The translations under genes and the position numbers were made by a program. From positions 2,685,501 through 2,749,500 of the forward strand of contig NZ_CP071501.1 of assembly GCF_017354985.1 (NCBI RefSeq): DNA of 64,000 nucleotides, given 5' to 3'. Under the pieces are notes generated by a model. The model was not told where the DNA came from and ran no database searches. It saw only the letters and a list, made by a program, of their open reading frames with translations. This stretch comes from Shewanella cyperi. Lineage in GTDB: Bacteria > Pseudomonadota > Gammaproteobacteria > Enterobacterales > Shewanellaceae. Below, one piece after another: positions 46,387 to 54,597 of the stretch. How positions within the stretch are numbered: position 1 is the stretch's first letter; each line of letters begins with the position of its first letter.

Positions 46387-46840
46387 AAGCACCTCGATAT
46401 TCGCCAGCGTTGGTTTTTTTATTCTGTTGCCAAAAGGCGGCACCGAAAAGCAGTGCCAAATGACTGTCCCCAAAGACCGAGCCAAAGGGCTAACCCTTCC
46501 ATACAAGCCGCGGCAGCCTGGATGCCCCCATCTATCAGCATCGAGGCCCGCGGCCCCCATCTATCGCCCTTGGGCAGGACACACTGCTCTACAGGCTCAA
46601 TGACGCCTCCGTCATCTAATCATAGTAATAGTGGTGGAAGTCGCAGCATACTGCACTTTAGTCGGTGGAAACCCAGACTCATATCATGAAATAAAACAGA
46701 AAATGCTTTGAAAACAGGGTCTCAAACCCGGGACTGTACAGATGGGAGGTGCAATCGGGCGGACAGGGTGACACTATAGGCATTCACTCCATCGGGCAGG
46801 CCAAGATAGCCGGCCCATCGCAAACAAAAGGTAAATCAGG
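46387..46840. other. Intergenic region upstream of the chemoreceptor and ABM genes (no gene)
   Basis: This 454-base gap between divergent genes shows no supported coding frame. A TTTGGCACTGC string lies on the minus strand before the receptor, but the -12 half of a sigma-54 site is missing. GC-rich repeats of CCCCCATCTATC occur near 46522-46563. I saw no clear promoter. Confidence 0.5.
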
Positions 46841-47236
46841 ATGATTTCCAGAAGAACTCTTATTGGTTGGCTCGCTTTGGCGCCGCTGCTGGCAGGCGCT
46901 GAAGAAAACCAGCAGCAAGCCCCCAAAAGTGACACCGGGGAGCAGATGTATGGCCTCATAGGCCAGTTGGTTGCAGCCCCGGGAAAGCGGGATGAACTTG
47001 CCTCGATTCTGATTAATGGCATAGCCGGTATGCCGGGTTGTTTGAGCTACATAGTCTCCAACGATCTGCAGGACGACAATGCCCTCTGGGTCACCGAGGT
47101 CTGGCAGAGCAAGTCGCAACATGGGGCGTCACTGTCACTGGATTCGGTCAGGCAGGCCATTGCAAAGGGGCGGCCACTTATCGCCGGTTTCGGCCAGCGG
47201 GTTGAAACCCTACCCCTGGGTGGCCAGGGCGTATAA
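46841..47236 (+). CDS. Exported antibiotic-biosynthesis-monooxygenase (ABM) domain protein
   Basis: The 131-residue protein starts MISRRTLIGWLALAPLLAGA, a signal peptide with a twin-arginine-like SRRTLI motif. The rest (about 35-125) is one ABM ferredoxin-like domain: MYGLIGQLVAAPGKRDELAS, MPGCLSYIVSNDLQDDNALW and VTEVWQSKSQH. ABM enzymes oxidise quinone-like or haem-like substrates without metal cofactors; the substrate here is unknown. A cytoplasmic fold being exported folded would fit the Tat route. It has AAAGGT before the ATG and no obvious operon partner. Confidence 0.82.
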   Translation: MISRRTLIGWLALAPLLAGAEENQQQAPKSDTGEQMYGLIGQLVAAPGKRDELASILINGIAGMPGCLSYIVSNDLQDDNALWVTEVWQSKSQHGASLSLDSVRQAIAKGRPLIAGFGQRVETLPLGGQGV

Positions 47237-47434
47237 GGTTCTCAGCTGCTGTTTTCCGGCTGCGGCAACGTCCCGGGAATCGGCGGTTATCGCCCCACTC
47301 CCCCACGAATAAGGTCTCGGCTTACCACAGTGCAAATGTCACTTGCGCGGCAGCGATTTTTGCCTTTGTATAGATGAGCGGGTCATCTGCGGCCGCAATT
47401 GCGGCAACCACCAATCACATGACAGGGAAATAAC

Positions 47435-47950
47435 ATGAGTCACAATGAAATCAATGAAATCAAACGCCTTTTCATCAGCCGCCTGGATACCCTCGGCCAT
47501 GTGCTGAGCCAGGGCGAAAAGCACTTCGGCGAGCTGGACAGCAAGATGGACGAGCGCCTGGCACCGGACATGTTTACCCTCGGCGCCCAGGTGGCGGTGG
47601 CCTGCAATCAGGCCAGGGGCTTTGCCCAGTGGTGTGCCGATGAGCCCATAGACAACCTGAGCAAGGAAGTGCATTCACTGGCCACGGCCCGCGACATCAT
47701 AGCCCAGACCAAGGAGCTGGTCGCCGCCATAAGTGTGGATGATGCCAAGCTCGACAACATCAAACGCATCGGCCTGGGCCCCGGCCGCTACTGCGAACTG
47801 CCGGCACGCCAGTACCTTAGCGAATACCTGCTGCCAAACCTGTATTTCCACATCACCACTGCCTACGCCATACTGCGCCACCTGGGCGCACCGCTCGGCA
47901 AGGCCGACTTCATGGCCTTCCTCGCCCCACACGTGCGTCTGGAAAGCTGA
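47435..47950 (+). CDS. DUF1993 family protein
   Basis: The 171-residue protein fits the DUF1993 family, with LAPDMFTLGAQVAVACNQAR near residue 42, IGLGPGRYCELPARQYLSEY and LPNLYFHITTAYAILRHLGA. Members have a DinB-like four-helix fold and no established function. No signal peptide is present. The ATG follows ACAGGGAAATAAC. It is probably a single-gene transcript, with a hairpin after its stop codon. Confidence 0.85.
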   Translation: MSHNEINEIKRLFISRLDTLGHVLSQGEKHFGELDSKMDERLAPDMFTLGAQVAVACNQARGFAQWCADEPIDNLSKEVHSLATARDIIAQTKELVAAISVDDAKLDNIKRIGLGPGRYCELPARQYLSEYLLPNLYFHITTAYAILRHLGAPLGKADFMAFLAPHVRLES

Positions 47951-47969
47951 TAGCACACCGCAGCGCCAC

Positions 47970-47997
47970 CTGGGAAGGACCGTCAGGCCCTTCCCAG
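47970..47997 (+). terminator. Possible terminator after the DUF1993 gene
   Basis: A nine-base stem (CTGGGAAGG / CCTTCCCAG) with a 10-base loop lies 20 bases after the stop. No T-run follows, so the call is weak. Confidence 0.4.
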
Positions 47998-48109
47998 CCC
48001 CCATGAAAATGAGCTAACGGCTTGCCACGACTGTAAAAAAGCTTTTTCATACCCGGCAAAACCTCTAGTATTGAGGCAGAATCAATGCCCTTTCCAAGGA
48101 ATGTGCCCC

Positions 48110-49429
48110 ATGACAGATTTGCTGCAACAGAACATGGCCATTATCCGCCGCCGCTGGCCGGAAGTAGCCCAGGCCATGGATGCAGCAGATCCCGACAGTC
48201 TGGATGCCATGTTGGTCACAGGGGCAGAACAGACCATCAGTGTCAACGGCATTCAGCTCAGCAGCCGTCATAACCGGTTGAGCGAAGTTGAATTATTGGC
48301 TGCGCAGCTACCGGAAACCACTCCCAGCATTTTCCTATATGGCCTGGGTATGGGTGATTTGCCCAGAGAATTATTGGCTCGGCCAGCGCTGAAGAACCTT
48401 ATTCTTATACCGCTGAACATGGCCCTGCTCAAATTGTTACTCAGTTATACAGAGCAACAGGACTGGTTGATTGACCCCAGGTGTGAACTCATATTACCAA
48501 GTAACCAGTCTCAATTTCGCGAGCCGGCCATTGCTTTGATCGCAGACATGGTACTCGCAGAAGATAGTGCTGCTGAGTTGAGAAACAAATGGTTGGTAAA
48601 GAATCAATTACAATTTTCCGCTCGCGATCACAGACCCGATGACAAGGAGATACTGCAAAGATTTACCGACAATGGCGAACTTATCCGCAGTGAACCCGAT
48701 GTATCTTTGTTGTTCAATAAAACCCAGGGAGAAAGGCTAATTATTGCCTGCCCTGGCCCCAGTCTTTCTGACTGTTTACCAGGACTGCTCCTCGCACAAC
48801 AATCTGCCACACCCTATAAAATTATTGCCCTGGATACAGCGTTCAAGGCGCTTTTTGAGCATGGCATACGTCCGGATATAGTCGTGAGCATAGATGCCGC
48901 TATAGACCGGAATCACCTGCACATCGAGGCATCCAATGATATTTCTCTGGTGTATTTCCCTCGTTTGGCAAATGAAGTAATCCGTGCGTGGAAAGGCCCA
49001 AGATACATGGCTTACTCAGCGTCATCCCTTTACGATATCCCAAGACAGATAAAAATGCACTCCAGCCTCTATGCAGGAGGCAGCGTGTTGCACCCCGCAG
49101 TGGATTTAGCGGTGAAGATGGGGGCTTCGGATATCATTCTCTTGGGTTGTGATCTGGCCTTTCCAGGAAATAGAACTCATACCGGTTGGGAAGATGGTGA
49201 ACTCAATATGCATATAGGTGCCCAAGGGCAACATCAGTGGTTAGTGAGCAATGCCGGAGACAAGGTGATCACCAGTCTAAGTTTTATGAGTTATCTGGAT
49301 GCGCTGCAAGATTATATACAAGCCCGTCCCGCCAAGCGCTTTTACACTACCAGTCTCAATGGTGCAGCTATTCAAGGTTGTGGCTACTTGGCCCCGGAAA
49401 CACTCTGGCCCAAAAAGGAGCAGGTATGA
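48110..49429 (+). CDS. Motility accessory factor, Maf/DUF115 family (MptE-like fold), short form
   Basis: The 439-residue protein carries the DUF115/MptE-like core: LIIACPGPSLSDCLPGL, then KIIALDTAFKALFEHGIRPDI and, near the end, GASDIILLGCDLAFPG followed by HTG. Maf proteins add nonulosonic acids to flagellin Ser/Thr residues in Campylobacter, Aeromonas and others. The ATG at 48110 with CAAGGAATG upstream is preferred over a frame from 48071. It heads the nine-gene sugar operon and overlaps the next gene by four bases. It is about half the size of the Maf at 56777-59248. Confidence 0.87.
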   Translation: MTDLLQQNMAIIRRRWPEVAQAMDAADPDSLDAMLVTGAEQTISVNGIQLSSRHNRLSEVELLAAQLPETTPSIFLYGLGMGDLPRELLARPALKNLILIPLNMALLKLLLSYTEQQDWLIDPRCELILPSNQSQFREPAIALIADMVLAEDSAAELRNKWLVKNQLQFSARDHRPDDKEILQRFTDNGELIRSEPDVSLLFNKTQGERLIIACPGPSLSDCLPGLLLAQQSATPYKIIALDTAFKALFEHGIRPDIVVSIDAAIDRNHLHIEASNDISLVYFPRLANEVIRAWKGPRYMAYSASSLYDIPRQIKMHSSLYAGGSVLHPAVDLAVKMGASDIILLGCDLAFPGNRTHTGWEDGELNMHIGAQGQHQWLVSNAGDKVITSLSFMSYLDALQDYIQARPAKRFYTTSLNGAAIQGCGYLAPETLWPKKEQV

Positions 49430-49734
49430 ATCCAGCAGAGCAGACTTCGATAACAACAGTCTTAAATGAATTACAGCTAACTGCACAATATCTGCGCAAA
49501 GGGTGCGAATCCATGGCGCAAGAATTGCTAACGACTGTGACAGGGCAATTATTGCATTTGAGCCAGAGTTGGTCCGAGCAAAAAATTGTCAAATTAAACG
49601 AAATCATTACTCAGGCTTTTGATTGCCAGCGCCGCCATGATTGGCTGGGATTAGCTGACTATCTGGAATTTGAACTGGTGGATTTCCTGTGCCAACGGGA
49701 AAATCATGACTCAACAAATAAGGAAACTGAATGA
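49426..49734 (+). CDS. Small helical protein of unknown function, between the Maf gene and legB
   Basis: This 102-residue protein is not one I recognise. It is helical, with no membrane segment (NELQLTAQYLRKGCESMAQE, then DWLGLADYLEFELVDFLCQR), and its ATG and stop both overlap the neighbours by ATGA. That places it firmly in the operon with translational coupling on both sides. An in-frame extension to 49237 would run through the end of the Maf gene and is rejected. A role with Maf or in flagellin handling is only a guess from position. Confidence 0.75.
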   Translation: MNPAEQTSITTVLNELQLTAQYLRKGCESMAQELLTTVTGQLLHLSQSWSEQKIVKLNEIITQAFDCQRRHDWLGLADYLEFELVDFLCQRENHDSTNKETE

Positions 49735-50711
49735 AACAGGTTTTAGTCACGGGCGCCGATGGCTTTATCGGTTCCCATTTGGTCGAACTCCTGGTTGAGC
49801 GAGGCTATCGAGTCCGCGCCCTGGCCCAATACAATTCCTTCAACTACTGGGGATGGTTGGAAGACATTGCATGTGCCGATGCGGTGGAAATCGTCTGTGG
49901 TGACGTAAGGGACCCACATTTTTGTAAGCAAATCACCAAGGATATGGACTTAGTGTTCCATCTGGCAGCCTTGATTGCTATCCCCTTCTCCTATCAGGCA
50001 CCGGACAGCTATCTGGATACCAACGCCAAGGGGACACTCAACATATGCCAGGCAGCGCTGGAGAACCAAGTTGGACGAGTAATACATACCTCCACCAGCG
50101 AAGTCTATGGTACGGCCCGATATGTTCCCATAGACGAGGCCCATCCACTGCAGCCCCAGTCTCCCTATAGCGCCTCCAAGATTGCGGCTGATGCCATGGC
50201 CATGAGTTTTTACAACAGTTTTCAATTACCTCTGACCATAGCCCGTCCCTTCAACACCTATGGACCCAGGCAATCGGCCAGGGCGGTTATTCCCAACATC
50301 ATCAGCCAAATAGCCGCCGGCGCCAGTGCGATTAAACTGGGAGACCTCACCCCGACCCGTGACTTCAACTATGTCAGCGACACCTGTCGAGGCTTCCTGT
50401 CCCTGGCCGAATGCGATGCCAGCATAGGAGAAACAGTGAATATTGCCAGCAACAGCGAGATCAGCGTGGCCGATACCCTGGATCTTATCCGCGACATCAT
50501 GGGCAGCAAGGTGGAATTCATCACCGAAGATGCCAGACTCAGGCCCGGTAAGTCAGAGGTTTTTCGCCTCTGGGGAGACAACCGCAAGATGCTCGCCCTC
50601 ACGGGCCATACCAGTCAGATAGACTTGCGGCAAGGATTGGAGCGGACCGTACACTGGTTCACCCAACCGGCGAATCTGGCCAAGTACAAGTCCAATATTT
50701 ACAACAAATAA
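49731..50711 (+). CDS. legB: NAD-dependent 4,6-dehydratase LegB (legionaminic acid pathway)
   Basis: The 326-residue protein is an extended short-chain dehydrogenase with the NAD motif GADGFIG (residues 8-14), the TSTSEVYG segment and the catalytic YSASK (about 141-145), plus RPFNTYGPRQSARAVIP. This is the LegB pattern: 4,6-dehydration of a nucleotide-linked GlcNAc (GDP-GlcNAc in Campylobacter) to the 4-keto-6-deoxy sugar. legC, legI and legG follow in the same operon and support the pathway. It overlaps the preceding small gene by four bases. Confidence 0.9.
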   Translation: MKQVLVTGADGFIGSHLVELLVERGYRVRALAQYNSFNYWGWLEDIACADAVEIVCGDVRDPHFCKQITKDMDLVFHLAALIAIPFSYQAPDSYLDTNAKGTLNICQAALENQVGRVIHTSTSEVYGTARYVPIDEAHPLQPQSPYSASKIAADAMAMSFYNSFQLPLTIARPFNTYGPRQSARAVIPNIISQIAAGASAIKLGDLTPTRDFNYVSDTCRGFLSLAECDASIGETVNIASNSEISVADTLDLIRDIMGSKVEFITEDARLRPGKSEVFRLWGDNRKMLALTGHTSQIDLRQGLERTVHWFTQPANLAKYKSNIYNK

Positions 50712-50726
50712 ACCGGAGCAGCGACG

Positions 50727-51398
50727 ATGGCACACGCATGGGATCCAGTATGGGAAGACGTTTTCAGCCGTCAGGCCTGGGGAAAATATCCGGGGGAGGA
50801 TCTGATCCGCTTTATCGCCCGCAACTTCTATAAGGTGACAGACAAGTCGGCCCTGAAACTGCTGGAAGTGGGGTTTGGCACTGGCGCCAATCTGTGGTTT
50901 ATGGCCCGGGAAGGGTTTCCTGTTCATGGTATCGAAGGCTCTGCCACAGCCATCAAACTGGCCAAAGAGAGACTGGATCAGGAAGTGCCTGAATGGCAGG
51001 GAGAATTATTGCAAGGAGACATTTTGCAACTCCCCTACGAAGACAACAGTTTCGATGCTGTTATAGACAACGAAGCCATCTACGCCAACAGCTTTGAAAA
51101 CGCAGTACAGATGTACAAGGAAATCCACCGGGTGCTTAAACCCGGCGCATTGATGTTCAGCCGCTGCTTCACCGAACAGACCACGGGCTATGGCAGTGGC
51201 ACAGCGCTGGGTAAGCACGCCTTTCTGGTATCTGAAGGCCCAATGACCGGCAAGGGATATACCCGCTTTACGACCCGCGAATGCCTTGAAGAGTTGCTGC
51301 AACCCTTTAAGGTAAATGAGCTGCAATGCATCAGCCGTCACAGTGATGGCGGAGACAAGGTCAGCGAATGGATTATCATTGCCAGTAAGAGTGCCTGA
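50727..51398 (+). CDS. SAM-dependent methyltransferase in the legionaminic acid operon
   Basis: The 223-residue protein has the class I methyltransferase motif LLEVGFGTGANLWFMA (about residues 45-60), an acidic residue in HGIEGS and motif IV-like FDAVIDNEAIYAN. The substrate cannot be read from the sequence. Being between legB and legC, with 15- and four-base gaps, it probably methylates the sugar or an acyl group on it; methylated nonulosonic acid has been reported on Shewanella flagellin. Confidence 0.88.
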   Translation: MAHAWDPVWEDVFSRQAWGKYPGEDLIRFIARNFYKVTDKSALKLLEVGFGTGANLWFMAREGFPVHGIEGSATAIKLAKERLDQEVPEWQGELLQGDILQLPYEDNSFDAVIDNEAIYANSFENAVQMYKEIHRVLKPGALMFSRCFTEQTTGYGSGTALGKHAFLVSEGPMTGKGYTRFTTRECLEELLQPFKVNELQCISRHSDGGDKVSEWIIIASKSA

Positions 51399-51402
51399 AT
51401 CA

Positions 51403-52566
51403 ATGAGCAATGCCATCCTCGACACCATAGCCTTTATTCGCCAGCTGTATCAAAGCCAGGATTTCCTGCCGCTGCATGCCCCCAGCTTCGATGAGCAGGA
51501 GCTGGACTTGGTGACAGACACCATCAAAAGCACCTTTGTCTCCAGCGTTGGCCGTTACGTTAGCCAATTTGAACAACAGCTGTGCCACTATACGCAGGCC
51601 AAGGGGGCCGTCGCCACAGTCAATGGCACTGCAGCACTGCACACGGCCTTATATCTGGCCGGAGTTAAAACAGGCGATCTGGTCATCAGTCAAGCACTGA
51701 CCTTTGTAGCCACCTGTAATGCCATCACTCAGTTGGGGGCAACCCCGCTGTTTATCGATGTTTCCAGAGACAGAATGAGCCTGTGCCCTGAGGCGCTGGC
51801 CCGATACCTGGACGAACATGCCGAATTGACCGATGAGGGCTTGTGTCGCCACCGACCTACGGGTCGCATTATCCGCGCCATGGTCCCCATGCACACCTTC
51901 GGCCATCCTGCCGAACTCGAAAAATTGCTGCAACTGGCAGGACGCTGGCATATTGGCCTGGTTGAAGATGCCGCCGAAAGCCTGGGCTCCTGGTATCGGG
52001 GACAACACACTGGCACTCTGGGGCGATTTGGTACCTTAAGTTTCAATGGCAACAAAATAGTGACCACGGGTGGCGGCGGTATGCTGCTTTGTGCCTCTCA
52101 TGAAGATGCAGAACGGGCCAAACACATCACCACCACGGCCAAGCAACCCCATGCCTTGGAGTTTTTTCATGATATGCCGGGCTTTAACTACCGTATGCCC
52201 AATCTCAATGCCGCCCTCGGCTGTGCCCAAATGACCAAACTTGACGGCTTTGTGCAAAGCAAGCGCGCGGTTGCCGAGGCCTACAGGCGGTTTTTTGCCG
52301 ACACGGAATTTGCGTTTGTCTGTGAACCCAGTGACAGCAGATCAAATTATTGGCTCAATGCCATAGTGCTGCCGGATCCTGCCTTGAAGCAACCCTTTCT
52401 GCAACAGACCAACCAGGCCGGTGTCATGACCCGCCCCGTTTGGCAGCCCATGCACACCTTGCCCATGTTTGCCAACGCACCCAGGGGCGAGCTAGGCAAC
52501 ACTGAGTGGCTGGCCCTGCGCCTGATCAATCTGCCCAGCTCGCCGCTGGCTTGCAGCAACACATGA
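51403..52566 (+). CDS. legC: PLP-dependent aminotransferase LegC
   Basis: The 387-residue protein belongs to the DegT/DnrJ/EryC1 family. It has the Asp contact in VEDAAESLGSWYRG and the PLP Lys in LSFNGNKIVTTGGGG, with HAPSFDEQELDLVTDTIKST near the start as in LegC. It adds the 4-amino group to the sugar made by LegB. The ATG at 51403 is chosen because the upstream frame (from 51316) overlaps the methyltransferase. The end, NLPSSPLACSNT, is a little different from the usual NLPSS tail but the length is normal. Confidence 0.9.
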   Translation: MSNAILDTIAFIRQLYQSQDFLPLHAPSFDEQELDLVTDTIKSTFVSSVGRYVSQFEQQLCHYTQAKGAVATVNGTAALHTALYLAGVKTGDLVISQALTFVATCNAITQLGATPLFIDVSRDRMSLCPEALARYLDEHAELTDEGLCRHRPTGRIIRAMVPMHTFGHPAELEKLLQLAGRWHIGLVEDAAESLGSWYRGQHTGTLGRFGTLSFNGNKIVTTGGGGMLLCASHEDAERAKHITTTAKQPHALEFFHDMPGFNYRMPNLNAALGCAQMTKLDGFVQSKRAVAEAYRRFFADTEFAFVCEPSDSRSNYWLNAIVLPDPALKQPFLQQTNQAGVMTRPVWQPMHTLPMFANAPRGELGNTEWLALRLINLPSSPLACSNT

Positions 52567-52570
52567 AGAT

Positions 52571-53584
52571 ATGAGCATGAACACAGCCTTGAGTGCATTC
52601 AGCCAAGTTCTGGATCAGGATATGTATTACCGGCAGGGCTACCGGAAACTGTACCTGGAACCCGAGGCGCAGGCCTTCGATTATTGTTATGAAGAAGGCC
52701 CGCTCCAGTTTAAAGTGATGAGCATTAAACGTCCCATTCTTCAGGTGGCCGGTCAGGCACTCGAGGAAGAATGGTATGATCTTGAAACCCATTACGGTTA
52801 CGGCGGCCCACTCAGTAACAGTGCTGATCCTGACTTCCTCGCCCGGGCTTTTGACGCCTATCGTCATCACTGTGCCAACAACAGGATCATCTGTGAGTTT
52901 ATTCGTTTTCATCCACTCAATGAGCTGGGAGCCCAGGCCGGCTGGTATGATTTTCATGCCCTGGAGCGGCAGGTGGTCAGTGTCGATCTGCGCGGGGATG
53001 AAACCGCACGCTGGCAAGGCTATTCAAAGACCTGTCGCAATCTTTTACGCCGCAGCCTTGAATGCCTGACAGTAGATGAACAGCTGCCACTGGAAGACTT
53101 TTTGCCCTTATATCGACAGACAATGGACAAAAATCGCGCCGCCGCTTTTTTCTATTTTGACCAGGAATACTTTCAAGGTTTGGCCTCCCTGCCCGGCTGT
53201 CGTCTGCTGGGTATCCGTAACGCACAGGGGCAGTTGATCTCGGCCGGTTTCTTCTTTTTCTGTCCTCCGCTGGCCCATTACCATCTTTCGGCCAATCTGC
53301 CTGACGCAGTGCGGGAAAATGGCAACTATCTGTTGCTTGAGCATGCCTTCAGGCTTGCCAAGGCCGCGGGCTGTCAGCAGATGTTGCTTGGCGGGGGGCG
53401 TACAGCGGCCACAGATGACTCGCTCTTTAAGTTTAAGACTAAGTTTTCAAAAGATATTTTGCCTTTTTATATTTCAGGAATAGACTTTATTCCCGGGCAA
53501 AGAAACAGACTTAATGCCCTATGGCAAGCTCAGTTTCCACAGCGACAACTGCGACATTTTCAAAAATACCGGCTCACAGAGTGA
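52571..53584 (+). CDS. FemAB/GNAT-like acyl- or aminoacyltransferase
   Basis: The 337-residue protein has the double-GNAT layout of FemAB/BioF2-like transferases: an N-terminal part with FIRFHPLNELGAQAGWYDF, then RWQGYSKTCRNLLRRSLE, and a C-terminal half with GIRNAQGQLISAGFFFFCPP and YLLLEHAFRLAKAAGCQQML, the acyl-donor site region. It sits where legH (N-acetyltransferase) is normally found, four bases after legC and eight before legI. It may acylate the 4-amino group; this is inference. A peptidoglycan role is less likely in this operon. Confidence 0.78.
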   Translation: MSMNTALSAFSQVLDQDMYYRQGYRKLYLEPEAQAFDYCYEEGPLQFKVMSIKRPILQVAGQALEEEWYDLETHYGYGGPLSNSADPDFLARAFDAYRHHCANNRIICEFIRFHPLNELGAQAGWYDFHALERQVVSVDLRGDETARWQGYSKTCRNLLRRSLECLTVDEQLPLEDFLPLYRQTMDKNRAAAFFYFDQEYFQGLASLPGCRLLGIRNAQGQLISAGFFFFCPPLAHYHLSANLPDAVRENGNYLLLEHAFRLAKAAGCQQMLLGGGRTAATDDSLFKFKTKFSKDILPFYISGIDFIPGQRNRLNALWQAQFPQRQLRHFQKYRLTE

Positions 53585-53592
53585 GGAATCTT

Positions 53593-54597
53593 ATGGCTCA
53601 AACGACCTATATCATTGCCGAAGCCGGCGTCAATCATAACGGTGACATTAACCTTGCCAAATCGCTTATCGATGCGGCAGTGAGTGCCGGTGTTGATTGC
53701 GTTAAATTTCAGACCTGGAAAACCGAACTCTTGGTAACAGAGCAAGCAGAAATGGCTCGCTACCAAATGGAAAACACCCAAAGCCAGACCTCACAGTTCC
53801 AGATGCTCAAGGCGTTGGAGCTAAGTTATGAGGATTTTCAGGAACTTAAAGCCTATTGCGATCTCACCGGCATAGATTTCATGTCAACCCCCGATGAAAC
53901 CCAGAGTGCCGACTTCCTCAATGGGCTGCAACCCGTGTTTAAAATAGGTTCGGGTGAACTGACCAATTTGCCATTCCTAGTCCATATTGCCCATTTTGGC
54001 AAACCTGTGATCCTCTCCACCGGCATGAGCAATCTGGCCGAGATAGAGCAGGCCCTGTCACTGTTGACGGCTAACGGCCTCAGGCTGGATCAAATAACAG
54101 TGCTGCATGCCACCACCCAATATCCGACCCCCATGACCGAGGTCAATCTCAGGGCCATGAACACCATAGCCAATGCCTTCCCCGGGGTAAAAGTCGGTTA
54201 TTCGGATCACACCCTTGGCATCGAAGTGCCGGTGGCGGCGGTGGCCTTGGGGGCCAGCGTCATAGAAAAACACTTTACCCTGGATCGCACCATGGAAGGA
54301 CCCGATCACAAAGCCAGCCTGGAACCCGCCGAGTTGGCAGCCATGGTATCAGCCATACGCAATATCGAGGTGGCCCTGGGCAATGGTATTAAACAACCCA
54401 GCCACTCGGAGATGGAAAACCGGCAAATAGTGCGCAAGAGCATAGTCGCCGCAAGGGATATTCAAAAAGGAGAACTGCTCAGTGCGGACAACCTGGCACT
54501 CATGCGGCCGGGTTCCGGGCTGCCACCGTCTCGCTGGAGCGAGGTGATTGGCACTCCTGCCAGAGAAGACTTCAAACGCGGAGACATAATCCGATGA
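53593..54597 (+). CDS. legI: N,N'-diacetyllegionaminate synthase LegI (NeuB family)
   Basis: The 334-residue protein has the NeuB signature AEAGVNHNGDINLAKSLIDA, KFQTWKTELLVT, FKIGSGELTNLPFL and the C-terminal antifreeze-like/SAF domain (about residues 280-334, RKSIVAARDIQKGELLSADN). It condenses a diamino-trideoxyhexose with phosphoenolpyruvate to give the nine-carbon acid. The start at 53593 follows GAGGAA; the longer frame overlaps the preceding gene. The paired legG points to legionaminic rather than pseudaminic acid. Confidence 0.92.
   Translation: MAQTTYIIAEAGVNHNGDINLAKSLIDAAVSAGVDCVKFQTWKTELLVTEQAEMARYQMENTQSQTSQFQMLKALELSYEDFQELKAYCDLTGIDFMSTPDETQSADFLNGLQPVFKIGSGELTNLPFLVHIAHFGKPVILSTGMSNLAEIEQALSLLTANGLRLDQITVLHATTQYPTPMTEVNLRAMNTIANAFPGVKVGYSDHTLGIEVPVAAVALGASVIEKHFTLDRTMEGPDHKASLEPAELAAMVSAIRNIEVALGNGIKQPSHSEMENRQIVRKSIVAARDIQKGELLSADNLALMRPGSGLPPSRWSEVIGTPAREDFKRGDIIR

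Noticed and set aside
46387..46520. Sigma-54 site before the chemoreceptor (TTTGGCACTGC)
   Set aside because: The -24 half fits, but no GC pair stands at the right distance for the -12 half.
44526..46840. Second copy of the tRNA-Arg 3' end as an attachment site for an integrated element
   Set aside because: I looked for GGGGAGACCA and related strings downstream and found none, and no integrase gene is present.
48030..48062. Sigma-28 promoter before the leg operon
   Set aside because: TAAA and 15-base spacing can be found, but the -10 (CCGGCAAA) matches only half of GCCGATAA.
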